Assembly (NCBI GenBank): GCA_937983015.1
Contig: CALKAK010000103.1
Span: 1-13,442, forward strand
Length of the DNA stretch: 13,442 nucleotides
Direction: 5' to 3'
Origin: an uncultured Bacillaceae bacterium
GTDB lineage: Bacteria; Bacillota; Bacilli; Bacillales; Caldibacillaceae
Shown piece by piece: positions 6,803-13,442 of this stretch. How positions within the stretch are numbered: the first letter of the stretch is position 1; each line of letters begins with the position of its first letter. The notes under the pieces were generated by a model that was not told the origin of the DNA, did no database searches, and worked only from the letters and a program-made list of their open reading frames with translations. The position numbers and the translations under genes were made by a program.

Positions 6803-7894
6803 TTAACCGATAATTTTTTCAATTAACTCGGGAAGCGATGTTTTTTCCAACTGATTAAGAAAGTGAACGTACCGTTCCTTAAATCTTTGATTTTTGAACC
6901 GAAAATAATCCGACAATTCTTTTTCTATATTGTTCGCTCGTTCCCAGTTAGAGAGTTGATAGATGAGATCTTTCTTCAAAAAATATTGTAGATTATACTC
7001 TTCTTGACCGGGGAGGGCCTGGTAGATGATGACCGGGATGTTTTTGTATAAACATTCAGCTAAAGTAACTCCGCCGGGTTTTGTCAAAATGAAAGTAGCT
7101 TCATCATAAAGCCGGTTTAATATGTCTTTGGAAGAAATATAGGGTAATGGTTCGATCAATGGGTTGTTCAATGAGCGTACATATTGATAAAGCGATTTAT
7201 TTTTACCGCACAGGGCCTTGTAGTGAAATTGCCCTTCTGGTTTTAGGCGTTTTAACAAGTTTTTTAGTGCACCGCAGCCTGTACTTCCTGATGAGATCAA
7301 TACAACCGGCTTAGCAGTCTTATTTTTAGAGCGGGACTGTTGCAAATGGGGATGGACCGGAATTCCTGTAACAAAGATGCGTTTATTATCGACCCCGAGA
7401 CGTAAAAGCTGTTCTTTCATTTCTGGAGTTGGGACGAAATGATAATCGATGCGATGAATCCCCCAGTGATTGTTGATAAAAAAATCCGTATACACGTTGA
7501 TCGTTTTCCCGCTCCAGCGGTTTGTTTCTTTTAATCGATTGATAAGATATGAGGGGAAAGAATGAGTACAGATGACGAGATCCGGGTTTTTTTCCCGGAG
7601 TAACTGGTTCATTTTATTTAAAAATAGCCACTCATAGACATAAAATTTCTTACGTCCTATTCGTTCTGCGGAAACGATTTTGTAAAGATAGCTGTAAAAA
7701 CCGGGCATAAGGTTTATGGTTTTGATGTATAAGCCGGTAACGAGTTTCTCTAAGTGAACATGATAATAAGAGAGAAGCTCGACTTTTTCACAGGTGAATT
7801 TAGGGTCTTGCTCGAGATGGGCGATGATGCTATCGGCCACATGTTGATGGCCAGACGGAATTTGTAAGAGCGGGAGTACTAATACACGAATCAT
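6803..7894 (-). CDS. ykoN: YkoN-like glycosyltransferase (GT28 / MGDG-synthase type)
   Basis: A 363-residue GT-B fold protein related to diacylglycerol glucosyltransferases (UgtP), MurG and plant MGDG synthase; it probably transfers a sugar to a lipid or wall-linked acceptor. The N-terminus has the SGHQHVADSI motif matching GxGHxxAAxxL of this family. The donor-site region is TKPGGVTLAECLYKNIPVI (about 273-291), followed by PGQEEYN. No membrane segment is predicted. Start: the GAGGAGG complement (7901-7907) directly abuts the ATG at 7900, so the next in-frame ATG at 7894, with 6-nt spacing, is the better start. It is divergent from a ykoQ-like gene; both names follow Bacillus subtilis genes that, as I recall, also lie close together. 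Donor and acceptor are unknown. Confidence 0.82.
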   Translation of the reverse strand: MIRVLVLPLLQIPSGHQHVADSIIAHLEQDPKFTCEKVELLSYYHVHLEKLVTGLYIKTINLMPGFYSYLYKIVSAERIGRKKFYVYEWLFLNKMNQLLREKNPDLVICTHSFPSYLINRLKETNRWSGKTINVYTDFFINNHWGIHRIDYHFVPTPEMKEQLLRLGVDNKRIFVTGIPVHPHLQQSRSKNKTAKPVVLISSGSTGCGALKNLLKRLKPEGQFHYKALCGKNKSLYQYVRSLNNPLIEPLPYISSKDILNRLYDEATFILTKPGGVTLAECLYKNIPVIIYQALPGQEEYNLQYFLKKDLIYQLSNWERANNIEKELSDYFRFKNQRFKERYVHFLNQLEKTSLPELIEKIIG

Positions 7895-8018
7895 TTTCAT
7901 CCTCCTCGATTATAATTTGTGGCAAGATGTTAGTCTTATACCCGCTCTTTTCAAGCCCAGAAATTACCGCTCTCTTTTTCGTGTACTGTCTCTTATAATG
8001 GGGACAGGAGGTTTTGCC

Positions 8019-8852
8019 ATGTTAACGACATTCATAATAGTTTGCTTGATCGGTATCATCATTTCTTTATCATGGATGGGTTATAAGAATACAAAAGACG
8101 TTGTGATTAACCAATTGACGATTCCTGAACCAGGCGGGAAAAAGGGAGGTGTCAGTTTACGCGTTCTTCATTTATCGGATTTGCATTTAGAGCATCTTTC
8201 GCTTTCTCCAGAGGAATTGTATCGATATGTGAAGCGATTACCGGTTGATTTAATCGCCATTACGGGGGATTTTCTCGACCGGAAAAGAACCTTAAAAAAA
8301 TTAAAGCCTTACTTGCAAGTTTTAGGGAATCTTCAGCCTACTTATGGGGCGTACGCCGTTTTCGGTAACCATGATTATATTTTAAAAAGCAGTGATTTTA
8401 CAAAACTAAAAGAGCTATTGGAAGAATGTGGCTTTCAAACCTTGCGCAATGAACATCTAACCATTGATGTTCATGGTAAGAAAGTGAATATTATTGGAAT
8501 CGATGACTACCGAACCGGGCATAGTGAATTAGATAAAGCGTATCGGAATGTTCCCGTTGGTTACAATTTAGTGTTAACGCACGACCCGAATATTATTCTC
8601 GAGATGGATGATTACCCTTGTGATTTTCTTCTCGCCGGTCATTTCCATGGCGGACAGATATGCTGGCCGGAACCTTACCAGCTTATCAAGATGCCTACCA
8701 TGGGACGTTTACCAAAGTTAAACATGATTAAAGGATTGCATCGCTTTGCGGGTAAAACATTTTATATAAGCGAAGGGTTGGGACAAACCGGGTTGAATAT
8801 ACGCTTCGGTAGCCGTCCGGAGATCACTTTCCATCAAATATTTTTAGCGTAA
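8019..8852 (+). CDS. ykoQ: YkoQ-like membrane-anchored metallophosphoesterase
   Basis: A calcineurin-like phosphoesterase of 277 residues with one N-terminal membrane segment (about 3-23), probably facing the outside because the family resembles YkuE-type surface enzymes. Metal-site motifs are complete: LSDLHLEH (D54, H56), GDFLDR (D84), GNHD (N117, H118), LTHDPN (H188) and GHFHGGQ (H208, H210). Start: the ATG at 8019 has AGGAGG (8006-8011) 7 nt upstream. The frame is open back to a TTG at 7917, but that part overlaps a TATAAT (7994-7999) and lacks a ribosome binding site. The -10 has no good -35. It shares a 124-bp divergent region with ykoN, so the two may be co-regulated. Substrate unknown; a role with wall or lipid phosphoesters is a guess. 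Confidence 0.85.
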   Translation: MLTTFIIVCLIGIIISLSWMGYKNTKDVVINQLTIPEPGGKKGGVSLRVLHLSDLHLEHLSLSPEELYRYVKRLPVDLIAITGDFLDRKRTLKKLKPYLQVLGNLQPTYGAYAVFGNHDYILKSSDFTKLKELLEECGFQTLRNEHLTIDVHGKKVNIIGIDDYRTGHSELDKAYRNVPVGYNLVLTHDPNIILEMDDYPCDFLLAGHFHGGQICWPEPYQLIKMPTMGRLPKLNMIKGLHRFAGKTFYISEGLGQTGLNIRFGSRPEITFHQIFLA

Positions 8853-8879
8853 AGAAAGAGAATGTATCGAAGCGTTAAA

Positions 8880-8914
8880 AAAAGGATGAAAGCATAACGA
8901 GCTTCCATCCTTTT
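8880..8914. terminator. Bidirectional terminator between ykoQ and sodF
   Basis: A 14-bp stem with one mismatch, AAAAGGATGAAAGC (8880-8893) against GCTTCCATCCTTTT (8901-8914), with a 7-nt loop. On the minus strand it ends in a long T-run (complement of 8877-8883), so it serves sodF best. On the plus strand the tail is TTTTAATTTT. Confidence 0.85.
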
Positions 8915-8927
8915 AATTTTATCAACA

Positions 8928-9812
8928 TTAATAGGGATCCCATTGTAATTGTCTGGCTTTTTCCCAACGTCTTTCTACCTCGGACCAGTTTACAACATTC
9001 CACCAATTTTCCACGTAACGATTCCGTTCATTTCGATATTTTAAGTAGTATGCATGTTCCCAGACATCGAGCACTAATAAAGGAATGACATCCCATTGTG
9101 TCAAGTTTTGATGTTTTTCTGCCGTTAATATTTCGAGCCTTTGGGTACGGGGCGACCAGACTAATAAAGCCCAACCGCCACCTTCGACATTATTGGCCGC
9201 CTCGGAAAATGTTCTTTTAAATGCTGAAAAACTACCGAAAGCTTCATTAATCGCCTGCGCTAAATTACCCTTTGGCCCTCCCCCACCATGAGGGCTCATA
9301 ACCGACCAAAAAATTGTATGCAGGTAATGCCCGGCACCATGAAAGGCCAGTTCCCGCTCCCAATGTTTAATCAAAGAAAAATCACCAGTGCGCCGGGCTT
9401 TTTCCAACTCGAGTTCCGCGAGGTTAAGACCATTCACGTAACTTTGATGGTGTTTATCATGGTGCAAACGCATCGTTTCTTCATCGATATAGGGCTCTAG
9501 CGCATCATATGGATAGGGAAGGGGAGGCAATTGGTGTCCGCCTATCGGTACGGGGGTAAAAGATCGCTCCCGAAACAAGTTCATCTGTTGCAACTTTCGG
9601 GTGATTTTTTGATGAAACTGCTTGGCCCGTTCGACGATCGTTTCGATCTCCGTCGTTTCTTTTTCCAGTTCTTCCCGTAATTGCGATAACTCTTTTTTCC
9701 ATGATATCAATGTACTTTCGGAGATTTTAGTTTTTAAGTGTTCATGATGATCCTCGAGCTTTTTCGAAAAATCATCGCACCATTTTTTTAGTTTTTCTAT
9801 ATACGATGACAC
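8928..9812 (-). CDS. sodF: SodF-like Fe/Mn superoxide dismutase with N-terminal helical extension
   Basis: Converts superoxide to hydrogen peroxide and oxygen. In the 294-residue form the metal ligands are H117 (in RLHHDKHHQSYV), H165 (GAGHYLHTIFW), D249 and H253 (LDVWEHAYY). A Gln in KHQNL (about 235) probably fills the outer-sphere position; metal choice cannot be read with confidence. Residues ~1-85 are a charged, heptad-like helical segment (LREELEKETTEIETIVERA) absent from ~200-residue housekeeping SODs but present in Bacillus SodF (~280 residues). Start: GAGGAGG (complement of 9821-9827) is only 2 nt from the ATG at 9818 but 8 nt from the GTG at 9812, which I prefer. No signal peptide. 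Monocistronic. The function of the extension is unknown; oligomerisation is a guess. Confidence 0.88.
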   Translation of the reverse strand: MSSYIEKLKKWCDDFSKKLEDHHEHLKTKISESTLISWKKELSQLREELEKETTEIETIVERAKQFHQKITRKLQQMNLFRERSFTPVPIGGHQLPPLPYPYDALEPYIDEETMRLHHDKHHQSYVNGLNLAELELEKARRTGDFSLIKHWERELAFHGAGHYLHTIFWSVMSPHGGGGPKGNLAQAINEAFGSFSAFKRTFSEAANNVEGGGWALLVWSPRTQRLEILTAEKHQNLTQWDVIPLLVLDVWEHAYYLKYRNERNRYVENWWNVVNWSEVERRWEKARQLQWDPY

Positions 9813-9963
9813 CCGCATAACCTCCTCAAATATGTTCGCTTTAATATATGCGAAGGGGCTATTCGGTGATATCGCACTATCTTATACTTTCGGGTAATCG
9901 TTTTCTGAAATAAGGTCCCCTTCCTCATCATGAGGATATTGTCATTGCGGATCCCTATCATCC

Positions 9964-10143
9964 GTGGTAATATTACACTGTGAATTTTGTCACGAAGAGT
10001 GTTCTTCTTGCATTTTTACGCCGATACGGTACAATATGGGTGCCTCCCCGTTCATGGTTGGAATGAAACGGTTTGTCACTTTTATGGATCCTTCATGGAA
10101 AATAAAGAAGAGAACCCGTAAAAAAGAACGGAATCATCAGTAA
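9964..10143 (+). CDS. Possible small Cys-rich protein of 59 residues, unrecognised
   Basis: A GTG-started frame reads MVILHCEFCHEECSSC..., giving four cysteines as CxxCxxxCxxC (residues 6, 9, 13, 16), like a small metal-binding knuckle, and a basic tail (KIKKRTRKKERNHQ). Against it: there is no ribosome binding site before the GTG, the folT promoter lies inside it, and the other forward frames are also open for 30-45 codons here, so low stop density alone could explain it. Confidence 0.2.
   Translation: MVILHCEFCHEECSSCIFTPIRYNMGASPFMVGMKRFVTFMDPSWKIKKRTRKKERNHQ
10008..10035 (+). promoter_or_regulatory. Probable sigma-A promoter of folT
   Basis: TTGCAT (10008-10013), a 16-bp spacer, then TACAAT (10030-10035): each hexamer is close to consensus. 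Initiation near 10042 gives a leader of about 175 nt before the preferred folT start. Confidence 0.6.
10048..10131 (+). promoter_or_regulatory. Short hairpins in the folT leader
   Basis: CCGTTCAT and ATGAAACGG (about 10048-10071) can pair around the loop GGTTGGA with one bulge. CCGT (10116-10119) and ACGG (10128-10131) can form a second small stem. The leader length would allow a riboswitch or leader control, but the sequence does not match the tetrahydrofolate riboswitch as I know it, and no terminator-like hairpin precedes the gene. Confidence 0.25.
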
Positions 10144-10217
10144 TCATGAACTTTTAAAGGAACTAAATTTACCATAATTTTATTATGTTTACTAAAATAA
10201 GAATAGGAGCGATGCCC

Positions 10218-10802
10218 GTGGATATGGATGAAAAACTGCAGGTGAAAAAGAAGGTAATAAAAGGGGCCGGATCAACGAAGCAGGATGCGGTCACTGCAAG
10301 TGGCAGGACAAAAAAACTTGCCGTCACGGGCCTGTTTATCGCCATGAACCTAGTCCTTAATCAGGTGACGATTCCGATCGGAACGACGATGGAAATCGGT
10401 TTTGCATTTATCCCAATCGCTTTGATCGGCTATTTATACGGTCCGCTAACGGCCGGTTTATCCGGGGTGGTGGCTGATATCCTTGGGTTCATGTTACGTC
10501 CGGCTGGATTTTTCTTCCCCGGTTTCACTTTGAATGAGTTTATTGTCGGTGTCCTTTGCGGTCTATTTCTACATAAAAAAACGATCACACTATGGCGTGT
10601 TGCGTTATTACGTTTAACAAACACGATTATCATTTCATTAATTTTAACCCCCACCTGGTTGTACATCATGTACGAAACACCATTTGTCACGATTCCGCGG
10701 ATCATTAAAGCGGTAGTAAAATATCCGATCGATGTGACGCTTTTATACTTGGTTCTCGTTGCTTTTGCGAAATATGTGGAAAAAGAACGGAAAGTACACT
10801 GA
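10218..10802 (+). CDS. folT: Folate-family ECF transporter S component (FolT-like)
   Basis: The substrate-binding membrane subunit of an energy-coupling-factor importer; it would work with shared EcfA, EcfA' and EcfT subunits encoded elsewhere. The 194-residue form has a ~33-residue charged N-terminus and then about six membrane segments. Family features: KLAVTGLFIAMNLVLNQVTIPIG, FAFIPIALIGYLYGPLTAGLSGVVADILG, and FFPGFTLNEFIVGVLCGLFL, as in FolT proteins. Start: AGGAG (10205-10209) is 8 nt from the GTG at 10218 but only 2 nt from the ATG at 10212; the ATG at 10185 has no ribosome binding site. A terminator follows at 10857. Folate is the family-level prediction; other S components share this fold, so the ligand is less certain than the transporter type. 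Confidence 0.8.
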   Translation: MDMDEKLQVKKKVIKGAGSTKQDAVTASGRTKKLAVTGLFIAMNLVLNQVTIPIGTTMEIGFAFIPIALIGYLYGPLTAGLSGVVADILGFMLRPAGFFFPGFTLNEFIVGVLCGLFLHKKTITLWRVALLRLTNTIIISLILTPTWLYIMYETPFVTIPRIIKAVVKYPIDVTLLYLVLVAFAKYVEKERKVH

Positions 10803-10856
10803 CCCGATTTTCCACCTTAAGCACCAGACATTTATCCGACAAAATGATCATCCATC

Positions 10857-10897
10857 TGCAGGAACGTGGAGCGATCCCGATTTCCTGCATTTTTTTT
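10857..10897 (+). terminator. Rho-independent terminator of folT
   Basis: TGCAGGAA (10857-10864) pairs perfectly with TTCCTGCA (10882-10889). Eight T follow (10890-10897). The 17-nt apical region can add a few pairs. It lies 54 bp after the folT stop. Confidence 0.88.
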
Positions 10898-11130
10898 GCA
10901 CAGGAATCATTTTGGAATAAACATTCCAAGTGACAAAAGGGGCTCGTTCCAATTGAACGGGTAGCTCAATCAACAACAGGTTAATATTTATTTTCCTAAG
11001 CCTGACGGGAATGTTTATACTGAAGAATTGCGTGAAATATGATGCGCATGTAATTGATAGTCCGGTAACTCGTCTTTGAGAAATCTACATACGTGAAAAA
11101 GAATCACTACATTCATCGATGGCGATAATT

Positions 11131-11153
11131 TCCTTTTATGCATTGTAAAAGGA
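11131..11153. repeat. Dyad TCCTTTTA-N7-TAAAAGGA upstream of pbpA
   Basis: Perfect 8-bp inverted repeat with a 7-bp spacer, about 50 bp upstream of the weak pbpA promoter candidate. It could be an operator; there is no T-run to suggest a terminator. Confidence 0.3.
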
Positions 11154-11200
11154 TATGCAAAGAAATGGATATAGAAATAGTTTTCTTTACGCTATGAACC

Positions 11201-11228
11201 TTGTAAAATATAAGTATATGTATATGAA
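11201..11228 (+). promoter_or_regulatory. Weak candidate promoter for pbpA
   Basis: TTGTAA (11201-11206) and TATGAA (11223-11228) with a 16-bp spacer. Both hexamers are imperfect and the area is AT-rich, so this is tentative. It would give a leader of about 90 nt to the TTG start. Confidence 0.3.
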
Positions 11229-11327
11229 GGAATATTCGAGCAGATTGTGAAGAATTTATTAAAATCGATTTTGATGACGACCATTTTGTGTTACTTGGTC
11301 TTATGGGAGAAGAAGGGGGTCAGGCGG

Positions 11328-13334
11328 TTGGCAAGAAAAAAACGGAATATAAAGAATCATATTCCCTCCCGTATGAATATAATTTTCTTCTTGATCTTCC
11401 TGCTGTTTTCCCTGCTCATTTTACGTCTAGGGGATATGCAGATTGTAAAAGGTGAAGAGTATCGGGAAATGGTCCGGCGCACGGAAAAAACGTACATTCA
11501 ATATCCTGTGCCCCGTGGAGAAATTTACGATGCCAATTATGAGAAAGTCGTCTACAATATCCCAGAAAAAGCAATCATCTACACTCCACCATTAAACCCG
11601 CAGCCGAAGGATTATTATCAACTGGCCGAACGCCTCAACCGATTTTTGACGATGAACGAGGAAGATATAGCCGAAGTGAAGGAAAAAGATTTAGAAGAAG
11701 TTTGGCTCCAGGCCAATGCTGAAAATGAAGAACTTTTAACAGAAGAAGAATATGAGAAGTTTTCGAAAAAGAAGCTTTCCGCAAAAGAAGTATTGGAAAT
11801 TAAAAAAGAGCGGTTGACGGAAGATCATTTACATGAAGTGGACAAAAATCTTGCAGCGATCTATAAAAAATTGAAAGAAGGGATCGCGTTAACGCCTTCC
11901 ATCATCAAAAATGAAAACGTGACCGATGAGGAATATGCGCAGATAAGCGAGCACCTAGACTTTTTGCCCGGTGTCGATGTGGCGACGGATTGGAAACGGG
12001 GGAGGAATTTCGGAAATACGTTCTGGAATATTTTAGGGAAGTCAACGACATCTGAAGAAGGAATCCCCAAGGAAAAGGTGGATTATTATCGGGCTCGGGG
12101 ATATTCACTCAATGATCGCGTTGGTAAAAGTTATCTAGAAGAACTGTATGATGAGGTTCTGCAAGGACGGAAAGAAGTTGTCCTGGCGGAAACGAACCGT
12201 AAGGGTGAAGTCGTTAACACGGAGCTTGTTGTTCCGGGTGAGACGGGGAAAGATATCGTTCTTACGATCGATATGGATTTTCAAGCCAAAGTCGAACAGA
12301 TTTTAGAGGAAGAAATATTGCGCGCTAGACAACAACGGGGTGCAGATAGTTTACGATCCGCTTTTGTCGTGGCTATGGAACCGAAGACCGGGTATATCCT
12401 TGCGATGGCAGGTCGTTACTATAACGTTGAAACTGGTGAATTTGAAGATTTTACTCCAGGTACCTTCACCACTGCCTATGAAGCAGGATCGGCCGTAAAA
12501 GGAGCGACGGTCCTTGCCGGGTTTCAAACAGGGGTTCGAAAGATCGGTGAGGTCGTGCGGGATGAACCCATGTATTTACCGGGAATGAACCATCCGATCT
12601 CCTCCTGGAAAGTACTGGGAGATGTGAACGATTTAAGAGCCCTCGAACAATCTTCCAACGTGTACATGTGGAAAACCGTGATCGAGATCATGGGCGGACG
12701 CTACGTACCTTATCGCTCTCTAGGATATGATCCGGAAAAAATCAATCTGGTCCGTTATTACTTTGCTCAATTTGGGCTCGGCGTTCCCACGGGTATTGGC
12801 TTTTCGAACGAAACAGCCGGTGTGAAAGGAACGGATCATCGAAGCTATTACCAAATCGGGATCGGGCAACTCGATACTTACACACCGATGCAGCTGGCGC
12901 AATACGTTTCCACTATTGCCAATGGCGGATATCGGATGAAACCACAATTGGTTAAGGAAATTCGTGAGCACAATCCGAATGGCGATGGTCCTGGACGCCT
13001 TATACAAACGATGGATCCGGTCGTGCTGAACCGGGTTGATATGACCGATGAAATGATCGAACGAGTTCAATACGGATTTTGGCTTGTCACCCATTCGGGA
13101 ACGGGGCGGACCATGGCGAATGAACCGTATGAGCCCGCTGGTAAAACGGGTACGGCGCAGACAGGTGACAGAAAACACTATAATCTATCCTTTGTCGGTT
13201 ATGCACCTTATGAAGATCCGCAAATCGCTATTAGTGTTATCGTCCCGAATGCCGTTAAAACGGGATATAGTTCATCGATAAATATGGACATAAGCAAACG
13301 CGTTTTCCGTTCCTTTTTCGGTATCGAGGAATGA
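11328..13334 (+). CDS. pbpA: Class B penicillin-binding protein, PbpA/PBP2a type (elongation transpeptidase)
   Basis: A D,D-transpeptidase that crosslinks peptidoglycan during side-wall synthesis with the rod complex; the active domain is outside the membrane. In the 668-residue form: a short basic N-terminus, one membrane anchor (~17-37), the PBP dimerisation domain (~60-330, starting PVPRGEIYD) and the transpeptidase domain (~365-655). Active-site motifs are S388-A-V-K391, S442-S-N444 and K606-T-G608. It follows Bacillus PbpA through ALEQSSNVYM, FGLGVPTGI and AQYVSTIANGGYRMKP but is ~50 residues shorter. Start: TTG at 11328 with AAGGGGG (11313-11319) 8 nt upstream, giving MARKKRN..., which fits the family. 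An in-frame GTG at 11247 would add a hydrophobic 27-residue extension without a good ribosome binding site. PbpA and PbpH are close paralogues, so the symbol could be either. Confidence 0.92.
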   Translation: MARKKRNIKNHIPSRMNIIFFLIFLLFSLLILRLGDMQIVKGEEYREMVRRTEKTYIQYPVPRGEIYDANYEKVVYNIPEKAIIYTPPLNPQPKDYYQLAERLNRFLTMNEEDIAEVKEKDLEEVWLQANAENEELLTEEEYEKFSKKKLSAKEVLEIKKERLTEDHLHEVDKNLAAIYKKLKEGIALTPSIIKNENVTDEEYAQISEHLDFLPGVDVATDWKRGRNFGNTFWNILGKSTTSEEGIPKEKVDYYRARGYSLNDRVGKSYLEELYDEVLQGRKEVVLAETNRKGEVVNTELVVPGETGKDIVLTIDMDFQAKVEQILEEEILRARQQRGADSLRSAFVVAMEPKTGYILAMAGRYYNVETGEFEDFTPGTFTTAYEAGSAVKGATVLAGFQTGVRKIGEVVRDEPMYLPGMNHPISSWKVLGDVNDLRALEQSSNVYMWKTVIEIMGGRYVPYRSLGYDPEKINLVRYYFAQFGLGVPTGIGFSNETAGVKGTDHRSYYQIGIGQLDTYTPMQLAQYVSTIANGGYRMKPQLVKEIREHNPNGDGPGRLIQTMDPVVLNRVDMTDEMIERVQYGFWLVTHSGTGRTMANEPYEPAGKTGTAQTGDRKHYNLSFVGYAPYEDPQIAISVIVPNAVKTGYSSSINMDISKRVFRSFFGIEE

Positions 13335-13338
13335 TCGT

Positions 13339-13368
13339 TCTCCCGTTTAAATAACGGGGGATTTTTTT
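13339..13368 (+). terminator. Rho-independent terminator of pbpA
   Basis: TCTCCCGTT (13339-13347) pairs with AACGGGGGA (13353-13361), nine pairs including one G-U, over a 5-nt loop. Seven T follow (13362-13368). It begins 4 bp after the stop. Confidence 0.93.
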
Positions 13369-13390
13369 ATTGCTATCTTATTTGGATATA

Positions 13391-13442
13391 AGATCGGAAG
13401 AGCGTCGTGTAGGGAAAGAGTGTAGATCTCGGTGGTCGCCGT
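13391..13442. other. Illumina TruSeq universal adapter (sequencing artefact)
   Basis: From AGATCGGAAGAGC onward, all 52 bases match the reverse complement of the TruSeq universal adapter/P5 oligonucleotide as I know it. This is not genomic DNA. True sequence ends at 13390, so nothing biological should be read from the right edge. Confidence 0.98.

Larger units (their letters stand above)
9813..10217. other. Intergenic region between sodF and folT: promoter, leader and a possible Cys-rich small ORF
   Basis: About 400 bp between divergent genes. It contains the folT promoter (10008-10035), a leader with two short hairpins, and a 59-codon open frame (9964-10143). I see no sodF promoter that I would defend. 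No known riboswitch consensus (THF, TPP, SAM, preQ1 or T-box) is recognisable in the leader. Confidence 0.5.
10803..11327. other. Intergenic region between folT and pbpA
   Basis: About 525 bp. It holds the folT terminator (10857-10897), small dyads at 10912-10929 (TTGGAAT-N4-ATTCCAA), 10945-10959 (CGTTC-N5-GAACG) and 11131-11153 (TCCTTTTA-N7-TAAAAGGA), and a weak promoter candidate for pbpA near 11201-11228. No credible small gene seen. Confidence 0.5.

Noticed and set aside
7986..7997. CTGTCTCTTATA matches the first 12 bases of the Nextera transposase end
   Set aside because: The match stops after 12 bases, the sequence runs smoothly into a -10-like element and ribosome binding site, and flanking genes are intact; the library adapter found at the contig end is TruSeq, not Nextera.
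10042..10217. Tetrahydrofolate or preQ1 riboswitch before folT
   Set aside because: Neither core consensus can be matched; only generic small hairpins are present.
12720..13178. 152-codon minus-strand frame inside pbpA
   Set aside because: Antisense shadow of the transpeptidase domain.
1..13390. Mobile element, prophage, CRISPR array or defence system
   Set aside because: No transposase, integrase, phage structural gene, repeat-spacer array or nuclease-type cluster is visible on either strand.

Overview
The window looks like one complete contig of a draft assembly from a low-to-moderate-GC Gram-positive rod, most likely a Bacillaceae member; I cannot name the genus. Evidence: strong GGAGG-type ribosome binding sites; frequent apparent GTG/TTG starts; an ahpC-ahpF pair with a PerR-type operator; and close family resemblance to Bacillus proteins (BmrA, AhpC/AhpF, YkoN, YkoQ, SodF, PbpA). 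The last 52 bases (13391-13442) are an uncut Illumina TruSeq adapter, so the right edge is artificial. The left edge cuts an ABC exporter gene whose Walker A motif is corrupted, and it may also be low-quality sequence.

Layout, left to right. (1) 3' part of a BmrA-like multidrug ABC exporter (+). (2) A yfcE-type phosphodiesterase (+). It converges, across a perfect 10-bp hairpin, on a polytopic transporter of unknown substrate (-). (3) A 571-bp divergent intergenic region with several dyads, TTCACAA repeats and a PerR-type box. (4) ahpC-ahpF (+), the NADH-dependent alkyl hydroperoxide reductase operon, ended by a strong terminator. (5) A lipoprotein with a charged linker and an Amidase_2 peptidoglycan hydrolase domain (+). 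Its ribosome binding site and start codon lie in the loop of a perfect 15-bp inverted repeat. (6) A ykoN-like glycosyltransferase (-), divergent from a membrane-anchored ykoQ-like metallophosphoesterase (+). (7) A sodF-like Fe/Mn superoxide dismutase with a helical N-terminal extension (-). (8) A folT-like ECF folate S component (+) behind a ~175-nt leader. (9) A pbpA-type class B penicillin-binding protein (+) with a strong terminator.

Functional themes are peroxide and superoxide defence (ahpCF, sodF) and cell-envelope work (pbpA, amidase lipoprotein, ykoN, ykoQ), with transport in addition. I see no phage, insertion sequence, CRISPR, rRNA, tRNA or defence island. This is ordinary chromosomal backbone. 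The most curious element is the inverted repeat around the start of the lipoprotein gene. I do not claim a new biological system.

For several genes (yfcE, ahpF, ykoN, ykoQ, sodF, folT, pbpA) I place the start downstream of the first possible start codon, because that gives normal spacing from the ribosome binding site. This matters for N-terminal interpretation.
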